From: Epichloe hybrida
Lineage: Eukaryota; Ascomycota; Sordariomycetes; Hypocreales; Clavicipitaceae
Length of the DNA stretch: 64,000 bases
Assembly (NCBI GenBank): GCA_019022495.1
Contig: JAFEKR010000023.1
Location: forward strand, 1-64,000
Direction of reading: 5' to 3'
Shown: positions 1 to 11,691 of the stretch, piece after piece
How positions within the stretch are numbered: position 1 is the stretch's first letter
Layout of the letters: every line of letters begins with the position of its first letter
Program-made: the position numbers and the translations under genes
The notes under the pieces: generated by a model
Database searches by the model: none
What the model was told of the DNA's origin: nothing
The model's input: the letters and a program-made list of their open reading frames with translations, nothing else

Positions 1-580
1 GAGCAAGCTGCGTATTCTGTCATTGAGCGCGTTGTATATACAGCGTTCACCTTGGAAGGTGTTCCGCTCGGCCAATGCACCTGGGGTTGAATCGCGACTT
101 AGTGCCATCATGTCACGCACGCTTGGTTGGGACGAGGTCAAGACAAAGCGAGGGGCGGCCATACCGGATTCTAGCAACAACTGAACGAGTTCATAATGTC
201 CACATAGACTGGCCTAGGAGAATACATGCGTAAGTACCCGTTGTTCCCTTTTTATTTTGCATTTGAGAAAGAAAAAGGAAGAAGAAGAAGAAAGTGCAGA
301 GCCGTCGTCATGGTGTTGGAGAAATCGTGTGCAGGGTAAGTCTCGGTTCACTCACGACGATGAGGGGCGTGTAATCGAAGCGATCCTTGCCGTTGATATT
401 GACGCCGCCCTGGCTTATAAACTCCTGGCACTTGCGGAGATCGCCGTGCCGACAGGCTAGGAGGAACTGGGTGAACTCCTCGCTCTGGTCGAGGGGGTTC
501 TCGTCTCGCAGCACATCGGCCTTGATCAGGACGCTCTCTTCGCCTGGTTTCCCGTCCAGCTCGTGCTTGCGGAGCACCAT
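1..580 (-). CDS. Ankyrin-repeat/BTB-type protein (Btb3/ABTB1-like), 5' part only
   Basis: This is the N-terminal part of a minus-strand gene that runs off the window start. The ATG is at 578-580. I propose three exons: 356-580, 165-213 and 1-80. The introns are 214-355 (GTGAGT donor) and 81-164 (GTATGG donor), both ending in AG. Spliced, the protein reads through FTQFLLACRHGDLRKCQEF, DYTPLIVASLCGHYELVQLL and TFQGERCIYNALNDRIRSLL. That is an ankyrin-repeat block followed by the linker typical of fungal Btb3 and animal ABTB1 proteins. Family members carry BTB/POZ domains further on and act as cullin-3 ubiquitin ligase adaptors; that part lies outside the window. Intron 2 is 84 nt with no in-frame stop, so its retention would add 28 residues rather than truncate. 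Family membership is from recognition of the conserved stretch; the BTB domain itself is not seen. Confidence 0.82.
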
Positions 581-1590
581 GGTGAAATCGTGATGATGTG
601 ACGGGAACGATTCTCAAGAAGAGGAGATGAACGCTTTTTATCTCATGGTGTGATGGATACAGTCTAGTTGTTCTTGGAACATGTCGCTTTCAATGGGACA
701 AAGTATATCGAATTGGGCGAGAAATGAGTTAACCAAAAGAGCGCAATCATCATTATTCAGCCAGATGTCCCACTTCGCCCTGTTCATCATGATGAACCCT
801 CCAATTGGCCATGCCCCGCCATACGCCGATGCGAGCCGATTCGACGCCGCGTGTGGCGCGCCTTTTCCCCACTCAAACGCATTGCCATCTCGCGGCTTTA
901 TCGATAAGCAGCTTGTCACGGCCCACACAGGCTGCAGCCCACGGCGGACGTGGTTGCCATGGCAGCGGCTCCCGCTGTTTACACCCCGTCATTGCAGCAA
1001 CCCCCGTCGTTCAGTGAATGACTTGGCCACGAAAGGCCTGGTTGACCCTGTACGATGCCCGGCGACAGCGAAAGCCAGTGCCCAGATACGCTCATTCTGC
1101 GGCGTGCGTGCACGAGAACCAACAGATCCCGGCGTTGCGTCAATCGGTCTGGCTGGTTGCTGGTCCGCCGCTTGACCCATCACAGAGACCTGACCTGACC
1201 TGACCTGACCTGACCTGACCTGGCTTCATTTCATATCAAAGCTTGCATCGGACGAAGCCTTTCTCTTCCCCTCTCCTCCTGTCCCATCCCACGACAACAT
1301 ACACAGTCTTTTCCTGCAACATCCTCAAGAATAAGCAGCTTTTTGTCTCTAACCACAGCAGGATTTTTTTCTTCCTTCTCTTCTAGTACTTCTTCCCTTT
1401 GGATATCCGCCCCGTTGTATCCCCGTGAACGCCTTCATCTATTGCAATCCTGCTTGGCTGGTGCTCTTTCTCTCCTTGCGACCAGTTTCCTTGCACGTTG
1501 TCGCATAGCGTTTATGAGGATAAGTCGGCGAGGTACTACTTGGGATTGACCTTGGGCGCCTGCTTGGAAAAGAATACCACCACCCTCGCC
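581..1590. other. Divergent intergenic region between the ankyrin/BTB gene and the kinase
   Basis: About 1 kb separates two head-to-head starts, so it probably holds both promoters and 5' UTRs. Open frames exist in several phases (for example 681-1175), but none has recognisable protein character and they overlap on both strands. The stretch upstream of the kinase (about 1255-1400) is pyrimidine-rich, as is common for fungal promoters and leaders. No clear TATA box was identified. Confidence 0.5.
1187..1222. repeat. (ACCTG)n microsatellite
   Basis: About seven tandem copies of the pentamer ACCTG, read directly, in the divergent promoter region about 370 bp upstream of the kinase start. Confidence 0.9.
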
Positions 1591-3855
1591 ATGTCGGCAG
1601 AAGACAAGTATGATACGCTGGAGAAGATTGGTAAGGACATTCCGCCGAAACATTCACTGCGTCTGGAAAGCCATCATGACATACTGACCGCTGGCTGTGT
1701 GTGTGTGTATCAACAGGCCATGGCTCCTTCGGCGTCATTCGAAAAGTTCGCCGCAAGGCCGACGGCTTCATCATGTGCCGCAAGGAAATCTCCTACCTTC
1801 GAATGTCCCAGAAGGAACGCGAGCAGCTTCATGCCGAGTTTCAGATCCTCTCGCACCTGCGCCATCCCAACATCGTCGCCTACTACCATCGTGAGCACCT
1901 CAAAGCCAGCCAGGATCTTCACCTGTACATGGAGTACTGCGGAAATGGCGACCTCGGACGAGTGATCAAGGACTTGCAACACAAAGGACAGAGAGCGCAG
2001 GAGAGCTTTGTTTGGAGCATCTTCAGTCAGCTCGTCATGGCCTTGTACCGATGTCATTATGGCGTTGATCCCCCAGAGGCCGGGGCAAATGGGCTGGGAT
2101 TAACGCAAGGAAATGCCAGTGGCACGCCGCAAGTGCCGGCTGGGACTATGACGATTCTTCATCGAGACTTGAAACCAGAGAATGGTACGTCTGGGCTTCT
2201 TTTTTTTTTCTTGAACTGCACAACATCTAGGATTTCCCTTATCCATGGTAGTATTGGTACTGACATGCCTTTTTTTTTTTTTTTTTTTTTTTTTACAGTC
2301 TTTCTTGGAGAGGACAACTCGGTCAAGCTGGGAGACTTTGGACTGTCCAAGATGATCAAGTCTCATGACTTCGCCTCCACCTATGTCGGAACGCCTTTCT
2401 ACATGTCGCCCGAGATATGTGCTGGCGAGAAGTATACGCTCAAATCGGATATCTGGTCGCTCGGGTGCATCATATACGAGCTGTGCGCGCGAGAGCCGCC
2501 TTTCAACGCCAAGACGCATTTCCAACTGGTTCAGAAAATCAAGGAAGGCAAAGTCGCGACGCTGCCTGAAATGTATTCGCCTGAACTAAACCAAGTGATT
2601 CGGGACTGCCTCAAGGTCAATCCAGATAGAAGACCGGACACTGTGCAGCTACTCAACCTGCCTATTGTCAAGTTTCTGCGAAAGGAGAAGGAGGTGGTCG
2701 ATATGAACAAGTCTCTACGATCTAGAGAGGAACTCCTGCTCAAGAGGGAGAAGGAGCTCAGTAACCGGCTAGTCGGCCTAGACCGGGAGAGACAGATGAT
2801 TCGGGAGGAAATTGATTCCTCGCTCCGACGGGAATGGGAGGTCAAAGCACGCCTCGAGATCGACCGCCTTGCCAATGCCGAAATAGAGCGACTGCAGAAG
2901 CAGTTTGAAGAGGAGATCAAGGTGCGAGTAGAAGCCGAGTTGGAAAAGCACACGATACTTGGGCGCGGGATATCGAAACCAGATGCCACATCACCGGAGA
3001 ACCCAACAGCGCCGGTGGACAAGTCAGGGCACCGGCGGACGGCGAGTGGCGCAGGCGGAGAAGAGTTTCCTTCTGTGACGGTTCTGGCCGAATTGCCCCC
3101 AGAAAGCCCGGGTACGTCCAAAGAAGCGAAACGAACAGCGCGTACACCGTTTGGTCGGGCACAAACCATGTTTGCTGGCCAGGCTGGCACGCCGATGGAT
3201 ATTGAAATGGTGTCGCCAAGCCCCATGGCCATTGCTAGTCTGTCGTTATCGCCGCGTCGCAATGGAGCGTCCAAGGCGCCGACCACCCACAACGGCAACA
3301 TCTTTGCGGCCAACAATGCAAACAGAGTGCCTGCCGACCCAAGGTGGGATCTTCGCGATCCCCCATCCATCGACTCGGACGACGAAGACATTGTTCCATC
3401 GCCCACGAGAAACGTGCGATCAGCCAAAAACCCATTCGCCTCCAAGAATCGGCCTGTTCTCACGTCACAAAAGTCCTGTCCCAGTAACCGCCTCAAACCA
3501 CAAGCCTCTAGCACCGGGCTGGTCTCCAAGGCAGCCGTCTCGGCACAAGCCGAGCCCCGACCTCGGTCGCCCACGCGCCAAATCAGCAAGATACCATCCA
3601 TGACGAGCTTGCAGGCGGATCCGGGTACTGGCGGTCTAACTCGCAAGCATTCTGTCAAGAAAGAAAACGGCAGTGGTGATGGGCTGGGCAAAATGGCGGC
3701 CAAGAACAATATCAAGGGCAGAACGCTTGTTGAGCTGCAGCAGGCCCGAGCTGGAGGCCGTCCCCTGAGCGCTGGTGCTGGTGGTGCATCAGAGAATGCC
3801 AGCCCTAAGCGTGTAGCATTCAAGGACAGGGTGGCGGGCGAGCGAAGAGCGAGCG

Positions 3856-3895
<40 letters not shown>

Positions 3896-4001
3896 GAGCA
3901 CTGGCAGCAGCGGAAGCGAAGCCGTTGCCATCTGGGACCCTGAGCGAGACGAGATGCCGAGTCCCTTTCTCGTGAGACAGAAGCGAGTTGTCAAGGTGTA
4001 G
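1591..4001 (+). CDS. nimA: NIMA-family serine/threonine kinase (KIN3/nimA/NIM-1 type)
   Basis: Three exons: 1591-1630, 1717-2184 and 2299-4001. Introns are 1631-1716 (GTAAGG...CAACAG) and 2185-2298 (GTACGT...TTACAG). The spliced protein is 736 residues. Visible kinase features are the glycine loop GHGSFG (15-19), catalytic Lys36 in MCRKEI, HRDLKPEN (162-169), DFG (182-184) and an SPE motif in place of APE. The insert between MALYRCHYGVDPPE and the catalytic loop is typical of filamentous ascomycetes. The kinase domain ends near residue 294. It is followed by a charged coiled coil (about 297-390), as in NIMA proteins, then a long Ser/Pro-rich tail with a Ser/Asn run near 690-711. NIMA kinases promote mitotic entry and spindle or nuclear-pore events. 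The ATG was chosen because exon 1 gives the expected MSAEDKYDTLEKIG start. Intron 2 is 114 nt with a long T-run and no in-frame stop. Confidence 0.95.
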
Positions 4002-5807
4002 GACTCCTTGTTATTCCGTTGAAACCCCACCGAAATTGCATCATGTATCGTCTGCACAAGAGAGGAGTCATCATGGAGAATTGGCACCCGCGATACGGCT
4101 GTCGACGAATCAATTCTTTGCATGTCAGTCAGCTTGCATCTCTTTTTCCCTTCTTTTTTGTGTTCCTGAAGAAGAACACACATATCATCAACAGAAGTTG
4201 ATGGCTAAGCAGTCACGAGTGTTGGCAGGGTCTCGCATCTGCCTTTTTTCAGTCTTTTTTTTTTTGTCATTGTCCCTTTCTTCAGCTTTTTTTTTTTTCA
4301 ATCTTCATTTTTCCAGTTCGCGTTCGAATCTCGTCTGATGGACGTGTTTTCTCTTCATATTTCCCTTTGTATGTCAGCATTCAGAAGAGGTTGGGCACAC
4401 GATGAACGGGAGGGCTCGTCAAGCTGGCCCCTCCTGCGTGGTAATGGGGTAGAGGTTGGTGACGATTCCCATGGGCATGTCATGGCGTTTAAAGTCTATT
4501 ATTCTTTCGTTATCAGTGCGTGGAATGGCATCCCGCATGTTGGTTGGATACGAGGTTGCTGCCTCGTGGCATTGCAATTTCTTTTCGCCTCGGTTGACAT
4601 TGGGTTGGTTTGGTTGTCTTGTTGGATGGATGCAGAATCAAGGAGCTTGGAGCAGGGGGCCTGGAACACAGCTTTGGGCTGTGCCATGTACGTACATGTA
4701 CATTGTTGGCAAGCCTACGAATAATGCTATGTTTAAATGGATAAATCTGTCTATTGTCTGTCTGTACCATGCATGCCGTGCTTTGGCTGAAGGTGACCAA
4801 TCGGCCTGGGAGCTGTGCTGTGCTGTGCTGTGCTGTGCTGTGCTGTACATGTGTAATAATGGCGTGGCGCATCATTTAGATGCAACGAGGGCGGTTTCCC
4901 CGTTTCCCCTTCCATTCATTTGTCCCCGAACACGTACGGAGTCGGTATTTGGGGTATTATGTATAGTTGTGGCCTCCCTTGCACAGCAAAGTGAGGGGGG
5001 AAATCTGCCCGACCAACCACCCACCTGGGCTTCACCGGGAAAGGGCGTATTGTTGACGAGACATTGCCGAATGCGTGCGCAGATGCTAGCGACTGTTACA
5101 TTCATGGCGATGCACTGCGCTGCGCCGTCTTTACGGAGTAGTCCGCACAAGTCGCGAGATGAGTGCAGCACCAGACATATCCTACCGAGTAATCCGTACT
5201 CCGTACAGTCCCGGAGTGCCAAACCCGAAATCGTCTCGGATATCTCGTCCCACCCCCGTCCATCATGTGAGTGAGTGAGTTGTGCTGTGATATTCCTACC
5301 CAATGCCGATCGGGCCCAATGTGGGAAAATGAAACTGACAAGAAAAAGAGGTTGAAGAATCTTGCGATACATTATTACAAGGTTTGATGTGATGTCGTGA
5401 GTATAAAGAAGGAGAATTTCATACATGAATCATCTCTGTTCGGAAGTGTAGCTCAGAGTTTGGGTCCGTCGATAACAACCGAAAATGGCCCAAAGGGTAT
5501 CACAACAAAATGAACAAAAAGCAGAGGTAAGGCCAAGTCTTTGCAGGAAAAAAAAAAAAAAAAAAAAAAAAGCGAGCCCTTGACCAAAAGCGGAGGGAGT
5601 AGAGGAAACAAGAGTATCCCCAAAGAAAACGCCAATAGAGTCAACGAGCCGTGAGGCCTGGTTCCATCTTTGCTTGAGCCGTGAGGCCGCGATACCTTTT
5701 CCCTTCATCTTTTTTTTAAAAGAGCCCCAATCCGAGTTTTCGTAAATATATCCTCGAAAAAAATAAATACGTGTGTAAATTGTCTTCGCGTAGGCGGCTC
5801 GCTAAGC
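4002..5807. other. 3' flank of the kinase and tail-to-tail intergenic region
   Basis: No gene is supported here. It contains the presumed 3' UTR and terminator of the kinase, several poly-T runs (4256-4300), a long poly-A tract at 5550-5572, a pentamer microsatellite and TGTACATG-type palindromes near 4690. A 272-codon frame at 4456-5274 has no recognisable domain and overlaps open frames on the other strand. The 3' end of the minus-strand BLOC-like gene follows. Confidence 0.5.
4811..4846. repeat. (GCTGT)n microsatellite
   Basis: About seven tandem copies of the pentamer GCTGT in the intergenic region between the kinase and the BLOC-like gene, read directly from the sequence. Confidence 0.9.
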
Positions 5808-6347
5808 TCAGCGCCTGTGCTTGTGTGATGACGACCCGTGCCGGTGAGAGTGCGATTGAGAGTGCTTGTGCGACGAGTGTTTGTGGTGACGACTTGACGA
5901 CCCGCTTGTTTCCAAGTCTCTTTCCAGGTCCTCAACTCTCGATCGATACCCCTTGACGATTTCTTTGATGTGAGCTATTCGATCAAAGTCAACCTCTAGC
6001 TCGTCGAGCTGTCGCAGGATCTCGGTGTATCTCGCGATTTCGGCATCGGCGCCATGGATGATGTTGCCAGCACGATCATACTGGACTTGGGCAAACATTT
6101 GCGCCTGTTCGCTGAGATGGCGTATGTTTTGCTCGATTGATGCCATGAGCCGATCAAAGTACCGTCCGAGAGCGGCAAGAGACGATGAATCGAGGAGCAA
6201 CAAGCCCTGACTGCTCGCCCTGCTGGCTGCGCGAGAGCTGGTGGACGCTCCGCCGCCGTGGCCAAGTGCTGCTTGTCCCTGCCGCAGCAACTGAATCTCC
6301 TCGGCCGAAAGCCCCAGTTGCGTATCGGGCACGGCGTTGGTCGACAT
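5808..6347 (-). CDS. Small coiled-coil protein, probable BLOC-1 subunit (CNL1-like)
   Basis: A single exon encodes 179 residues. The first ATG is at 6345-6347; the frame is open two codons further upstream but has no ATG. Residues 1-53 are Ser/Ala-rich (STSSRAASRASSQGLLLLD). Residues 55-146 form a helical coiled-coil region including FDRLMASIEQNIRHLSEQ, YDRAGN and ELEVDFDRIAHIKEIVKGYR. Residues 147-179 are a Ser/His/Lys tail (RHHKHSSHKH...). The order and motifs match the small fungal proteins annotated as the CNL1 subunit of the BLOC-1 endosomal complex. That complex tethers factors on endosomes and regulates Rab5-type GTPase cycling. The coiled-coil core is seen; the BLOC-1 identity is from memory of the family and other small coiled-coil subunits are possible. 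The histidine-rich tail is unusual and could bind metal. Confidence 0.75.
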   Translation of the reverse strand: MSTNAVPDTQLGLSAEEIQLLRQGQAALGHGGGASTSSRAASRASSQGLLLLDSSSLAALGRYFDRLMASIEQNIRHLSEQAQMFAQVQYDRAGNIIHGADAEIARYTEILRQLDELEVDFDRIAHIKEIVKGYRSRVEDLERDLETSGSSSRHHKHSSHKHSQSHSHRHGSSSHKHRR

Positions 6348-6834
6348 GGCCAAGTGTGAAGTCTATGAGCGCACGAGGCGGCAAGGCGCCTCGGAAGGCG
6401 AAATGAAGGTTTTGTGACGTCCCAACTTTGACGGCGATCAACAAAGGTCGAAATGCAATGGCTGGGGTCGTCGGTATTCGCTTGCGACACGGTCCAGGCA
6501 GGTGGTGCGGATTAGAAGGGCAGCAGGGCATTTGAAATAGACGCTGTCGGTAATATGGAGGGCTGGGCATGATCCCAGATGATGTAGACCAACAAGAGGC
6601 AAAGGCGGGAGGTGCGTCGATGTCGAAGCTGCTTGGGAAGCTACTTATTAGGCGCGGCAATGGGTGATGGGGCGGATGCACGGGAGATGATCAATGCGGG
6701 TTGTGATTGGAGAATGCCGGGGAACTTGACTTACTTGGTGTGGGCAAGTCTCACGAACTCGGCGGTTCGTTGCTCACTGTCGCGCACTGTTGCTCACTGT
6801 CAACCACAGGCAATCAATGAAATGGGTATGTAAT

Positions 6835-6896
6835 GACAAAGTGAACAAAGTGAACAAAGTGAACAAAGTGAACAAAGTGAACAAAGTCAACAAAGA
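6835..6896. repeat. 9-bp minisatellite (GTGAACAAA)n
   Basis: About six tandem copies of GTGAACAAA with minor variants (one GTCAACAAA), about 490 bp upstream of the BLOC-like gene start. The translated 9-mer repeat explains the periodic VHF-type peptide seen in one frame, so no gene is called. Confidence 0.9.
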
Positions 6897-8455
6897 GCCG
6901 GCAGGTTATTAGGCAGGCCGGGCCGCGAGGGGGCGGACACTGGGGGGGGGGGAGCCGACCGAGGTGACGCATGGATGCACGCTCGACTCGAGAGGCGAGC
7001 GTGGCACCTTGCACTTTCCTTCCTTCCTTCACCTTCCTTCCTTCACCTTGGTTGCGAGGTACAGGTACATGTATGCGGGCGGGCTGACGGGCTAGGTGGA
7101 GCAGTGAAGGAGCGGCCGGACTGCTGCACATACATGTATGTACATAAACTTGGCCTGGCAGACGGTGGTGTGTGGCTAGGAAGGAACCCCGCAAACACTC
7201 ACCTTCCTTTCCTCAACTTTGATCGCTTCCAAAGTCGCATGCCGTCCTGGTACCAGTCCGTTCCTCCTTCGCCTGCATCTTTCCACCATTTCTTCAGCCC
7301 GTGTGGCCAACATGCGGGCCGCCCGTCAGTCGACGTGAGGGTGGAGTGAGGGAAGCTGGAATGAAGATGCCACAGTGCGATGAGACAAGGAAGTCAAGCT
7401 TGAGATGGGCTTGAGACGGCGCTGCTCTTGGACACTCGAGGACCATCATCACGAGTAGTCCGCCTTCCTTTGCGGATTGTCTCGTGCTCCATTTCAGCCC
7501 GAGTACTCGAGCGGCGCACGTGGTCCAAACAAGTGAACCGCCAAAGTAGCATCTTCTCGCAGTGTGTAGTCAGATTCATCAACATGTCTGGTACGTCCAG
7601 CTGCAATTTTTCGTCCATACAAAGGAGAACACTGACTTGAAACTAGAGGTCACCGTGATTTGGCATGCAAAGGCATGATGAGACTCAAGCCTTTATCGCC
7701 GTCTCTGTCCAGTCGTGACACAGTTTCCGTGCACGTGCATGCCTATTGAAGCATCATCTCGCATGCGAGGATCTTGACGTCACAGGTCAAAGAGCAAGAC
7801 TACTACCACAGAATTCACCGCTCGCCGTTTGACGTTGGCGAAGATAGAATGGAGCGTGAGGGAGGATATCTCGAGCAAATGCATTTATGCTTTGAAACTT
7901 TGCTGCTGCCGAGACATCAATGTGAGACACATGCTTTCGGCACATCTCCCGCAGAACTGGTGGCCATAGCTTTGCTTGCCAAAAATTTCGAGCCAGAGTA
8001 CAAGTGAGCAGTGAGGCAAGCTTTCCATGGCGGAGCAACGTAACACAACCGACCCCCAACGGCGCAGGGCGGAAGATGGAAAGATGAGTCTCACAAGTGA
8101 GTCGGCATCTATCTGATCCGACGCCATCCCGCATCCTATCAATATGTCAAATGAAAGCTTCTTGCGTGTTTTCCTCCTTGGCATGTCAAGAGAGCCAACG
8201 AACCAATCGCTCGACACGGGCACGGCATTGAAAATCGACGGTCTCCAGTGTGGGATTGCCCATGCCACGGTAATAATACTACGCTCCGTCGGCAATGGAC
8301 CACAACTTTCCGTTCCACCTGAACTAGGGACATGTTATCTGTACGTACTGTGGTACTTGAGCACGGCGCGCCGACTGGGGCTTGACTGGCCAGATGAACG
8401 GCGGCGTGCTCCGGCCGAAGGACTTCCAAATTTGGAATGTCTACCGGTTGCTACT

Positions 8456-8498
8456 CCGTGGCCCGTGGCCCGTGGCCCGTGGTCCGTGGTCCGTGGTC
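8456..8498. repeat. 7-bp minisatellite (CCGTGGC/CCGTGGT)n
   Basis: About six tandem heptamers, the first units ending in C and the last in T, read directly in the spacer about 350 bp before the MULE. Confidence 0.85.
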
Positions 8499-8842
8499 GT
8501 ATATTCAATCCACTCCCCATGAGGATCGACACGCACGCCCCCACCAAACGCAAATACATTGTACATATGTACATACATACGAAGCAAGACATTCCGCAAC
8601 GAAACGCGAAACCTTTGGATTGGCTCGGCTCGGCTCAGCATTGCCTATTCTAGCACAGACTACGCCGTTGGTTCGGCAAATATTCGGCCGCGCTCATTGT
8701 ATTCTACCTCTGCCCCCCCCGGCAGCTTCCGATGGACGAACGTGTCAAGGAATAACGGGCACCAAAGGTTCAAGCGAGACCCGAAGCGTTGTAGTTCACA
8801 TGTAACGGACAGGAACAGCAAAAAGAAATTACAGTTTCCGCG

Positions 8843-8894
8843 GAGCGTTGCTATTCGGAGCTGTGTTTTCTTGCTACTCGGCGCTGTACCCACA
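8843..8894 (+). repeat. MULE left terminal inverted repeat
   Basis: 52 bp, exactly the reverse complement of 11692-11743, beginning right after the TTTCCGCG duplication. Confidence 0.95.
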
Positions 8895-9277
8895 TAAGGA
8901 TTTGTCCTAGCCGCATTTGGTCAGCTGGCTTGATTGCCACACCCTCCCGTAGAAAACACACGTAATGTCATGGAATCTAACCCCGCACTCTGAATTATAT
9001 TACAATAATAGCAGATTTTTTAATTAAACGCGCACGAGGCTCGCGAATTCGCTTAAAAACGCGATTTCCGGTGTTTTCTTTAATTATAAACACTTTGGCC
9101 AGCCTGACTAATTATTCCGACCTCTTCTAACCTCTTTGACTATCTATGCTAGCCGCTGCGCAGCCGCGATCGCGACTATAATAGAGAGAAGCTTCCTATT
9201 GCCTGTCCTACTACAAATCATAATTACCTTATACTTATATATAAAGTTGATCTTCCTTACGACCCTCTTTGACTTCG

Positions 9278-9340
9278 AGGCCTCCCTTAAGGTCTCCCTC
9301 GCGGCCTCCCTCACGGCCTCCCTCGCGGCCTCCCTCGCGT
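9278..9340. repeat. 12-bp minisatellite inside the MULE
   Basis: About five tandem units of GCGGCCTCCCTC with small variants. It lies downstream of the transposase frame, between it and the left TIR, and is more GC-rich than its mutated surroundings. Confidence 0.8.
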
Positions 9341-9479
9341 TAACTATTATGATAATGCTTTTTTAACTTTAGCTTACGTTCTTATGCGCCTTATACTTAA
9401 ATTTAGTCTTCTAGAGCCTCTTAAGCCTTAAGTTAACAGTAGCTGCGGTTAAGGCGATAGTTTAGGGATTATAGGGCCT

Positions 9480-11250
9480 TGTTAAGAGCTCTGAACAAAG
9501 GGTTAAGACTCTGTGGGTTTAAATCGATCGCTTTTTGTGTTATGAGGCCGCCTATGGTAGTGATTAATAATAAGAGGGTCTTGGATTTAAAGCGTTAGAT
9601 TATTAGAAGGCTAGTAATAAAGGTTAGATAATTACTGCATATAAACTACACATAAGGTTAATCACTGACGTACTAGCGAGCTTCATAGCCACTAGCGACA
9701 ATGAATATTATGCCTTGTGAGCGTCTGGTGTTATTCAATTTAGTCAGCGATAATATAAGCGCAGGGAAGCAAAAATTACTGTTGAAATTGATAGGGCTGC
9801 TCGTAGGGAGGGAGCAAATGCGGCCTTAACTATGAAGCCTTTAAGAGATTAAACTATTAAAGAAGAAGATAAATAGTAGAAGAGGTAATCTTAGTGGGTA
9901 GCTTACTAAGCTAATCCCTTCTAAGATACTGCTTCTTCTACCTTATTACATTCTTCACAAGCAGGCTAGTATATCTATTATATATATCCTTTAGCATATG
10001 CATTACTGCAAGGAAAAGATAAAGAAAATCACTAATGCCTGTAATAATATAAGACTTTAGATTCCGATGAGATAATTTAGTTAGACTATTAGTATATTGC
10101 CTGAAATTACAGTATAATAACGTAAAACAAAGCGCCTATTACTTATACTAAGGAAGCCACTAGTCCCTTATGTACTCTGTGATATCCTTTTGCCATGGAT
10201 TGTATATATCCTTTATCCTCTGCTAAATAGTATTAAAGGAAGCGACCTTGCTATTATATATTAGTAGCTTGAATGCCTTAAAAAGCCCTGCAGGGCTATT
10301 GTTAAAGGCGTTGTAATTATTATTATCAAGGTCTATAGAAGAGGGTTTAGTGCCTTTAACATCCTTCCAATCACGAAGAATTCAAGCCCGAACCCTTGCG
10401 AGGATATGCCACACACAGAGCTACTGCTGTGCTTTAGGAAAGATCATCTGAAGGGCGTTTTTTAATATAATCTTATAGTCTGTGATAATAACATAAGGGG
10501 AGGGAATATAGTGTTCATTGCGGACCGCGTTAAACATCACAAGCAGCCACTTATAGCTTTCCTCTGTTTTAGATGATAAAAGCCTAAAGCCAAGGTTCAT
10601 GACTGTATTCTGATTAGTAATAGTAGTTACTGCTATTATATAGAGTCCAAAGCTGTTTGTTTTGTATGTATTATTAATGCCGATAATATAGGAGTAAATC
10701 TTCCATTTATCAATGCATTCGCAGGTAGTCTAGAAGGCTAATCGCAGCTGATTATTAGGGTTAAGATTGATCCTATAAGGGTAGCCACTATTAATTAAAG
10801 ACTGCACGAATCGCTATGTGCCTATAAGCCCGTCAAGAGCCTTAATTCAGATCTATTAACGGTCATTATAGATATCTTTAATCATAGCTACTAAGTTAGG
10901 GAACTTGATTTAAAGTAATTAACGGGCCTCGCGGGCAGGAATGCCTCGTAGTTATATAATCTCTTGCAGTAATGCCCTATAAGCTGCTATGCGTTGCCAA
11001 TAGAGAGTGTGACTATTAGGGCTAATAGATTAAGGGTAATTATGATAAGCAACTTGAATAGTGTATAGCTAAGAGTTATGCGTTCTTATACTACATTTTA
11101 CCTAGAGCTTGAATAGGTAATTACAGAGCCGGGTGCTAGTTACACAAATGCCTTAAGATTTAGAAGGTCTTCGCTTGCCACGGTTATAATAGATTAGAAC
11201 ATTTACTATAGCGCGCTCTCCGCGGATTAGTTAATAATTACTACTAGACT
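9480..11250 (-). pseudogene. MULE transposase, degraded by RIP-type mutations
   Basis: Reading the minus strand between about 10740 and 10380 gives the MULE transposase core with only TAG-type breaks. It runs TYKTNSFGLYIIAVTTI, then LSSKTEESYKWLLVMFNAV, VIITDYKIILKNALQMIFP and LCVWHILARV. VIITD carries the second catalytic Asp. The first is changed in GINNTYKTN, where D would be expected (GAT to AAT, a TpG to TpA change). CVWHI matches the family's conserved CxWH motif after the core. Upstream (to about 11250) and downstream (to about 9480) the same frame can be followed in pieces. No functional protein can be made; borders are approximate. Confidence 0.85.
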
Positions 11251-11691
11251 TCTTAGTAAAGGCATAGCCATAAGAGCGGCCCTATTATTATAAGAAGTTA
11301 TAGAGTTTATTAAAGGTGTTAAATTGTGGTGAGGGGGGTAGTGGTGGGATTATAGTTATTTAGTTACTTTTAACAGGTATATTATAGTTTGCACTATATG
11401 GAATAATGAAATTATTGTAAAATCGAACATGCTGCATAAGATTAGATATTTTCGCGATAGAATTTAATGCTTTGGTGGTAATATTAATAAATGTAGTGGC
11501 ATAACTGATAAAAGTGGTGATGTTAAAAGAAGAAGGTTAGTTACGCCCGGGAGAATTAGTGGGTGGCCACTAATGCAAGCCGCCTAAAGGTACGGCGGGC
11601 GGGGGCAATAGGCCCGACTATTTTTTTTGCTAGGGAGTGTCACACAAATTTGGTGGCGGGGCGTGGGATGTGGGATGTGGCCGTATCACAT

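Larger units (their letters stand above)
6348..8842. other. Gene-poor spacer with short tandem repeats, left flank of the MULE
   Basis: I find no convincing gene. Frames up to 169 codons occur, but they overlap each other on both strands and show no domain. Base composition is balanced and CpA/TpG are retained, so the stretch has not been RIP-mutated. It carries several microsatellites: GTGAACAAA, CCTTCCTTCA near 7017-7050 and CCGTGGC. It ends at the 8-bp duplication TTTCCGCG (8835-8842), which marks the transposon insertion. Confidence 0.5.

Noticed and set aside
681..1175. 164-codon frame on the plus strand in the divergent promoter
   Set aside because: No domain or codon character, overlapped by frames on the other strand, and no plausible intron structure or homologue that I recognise.
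4456..5274. 272-codon plus-strand frame downstream of the kinase
   Set aside because: It runs through a microsatellite and 3' UTR-like sequence, has no domain and is matched by long antisense frames, as expected in stop-poor GC-rich sequence.
6835..6896. Regularly spaced repeats considered as a CRISPR array
   Set aside because: Contiguous 9-bp tandem repeats without spacers in a eukaryotic genome; a plain minisatellite.
8144..8653. 169-codon plus-strand frame
   Set aside because: It contains a 7-bp minisatellite translated as a repetitive peptide; no recognisable protein.
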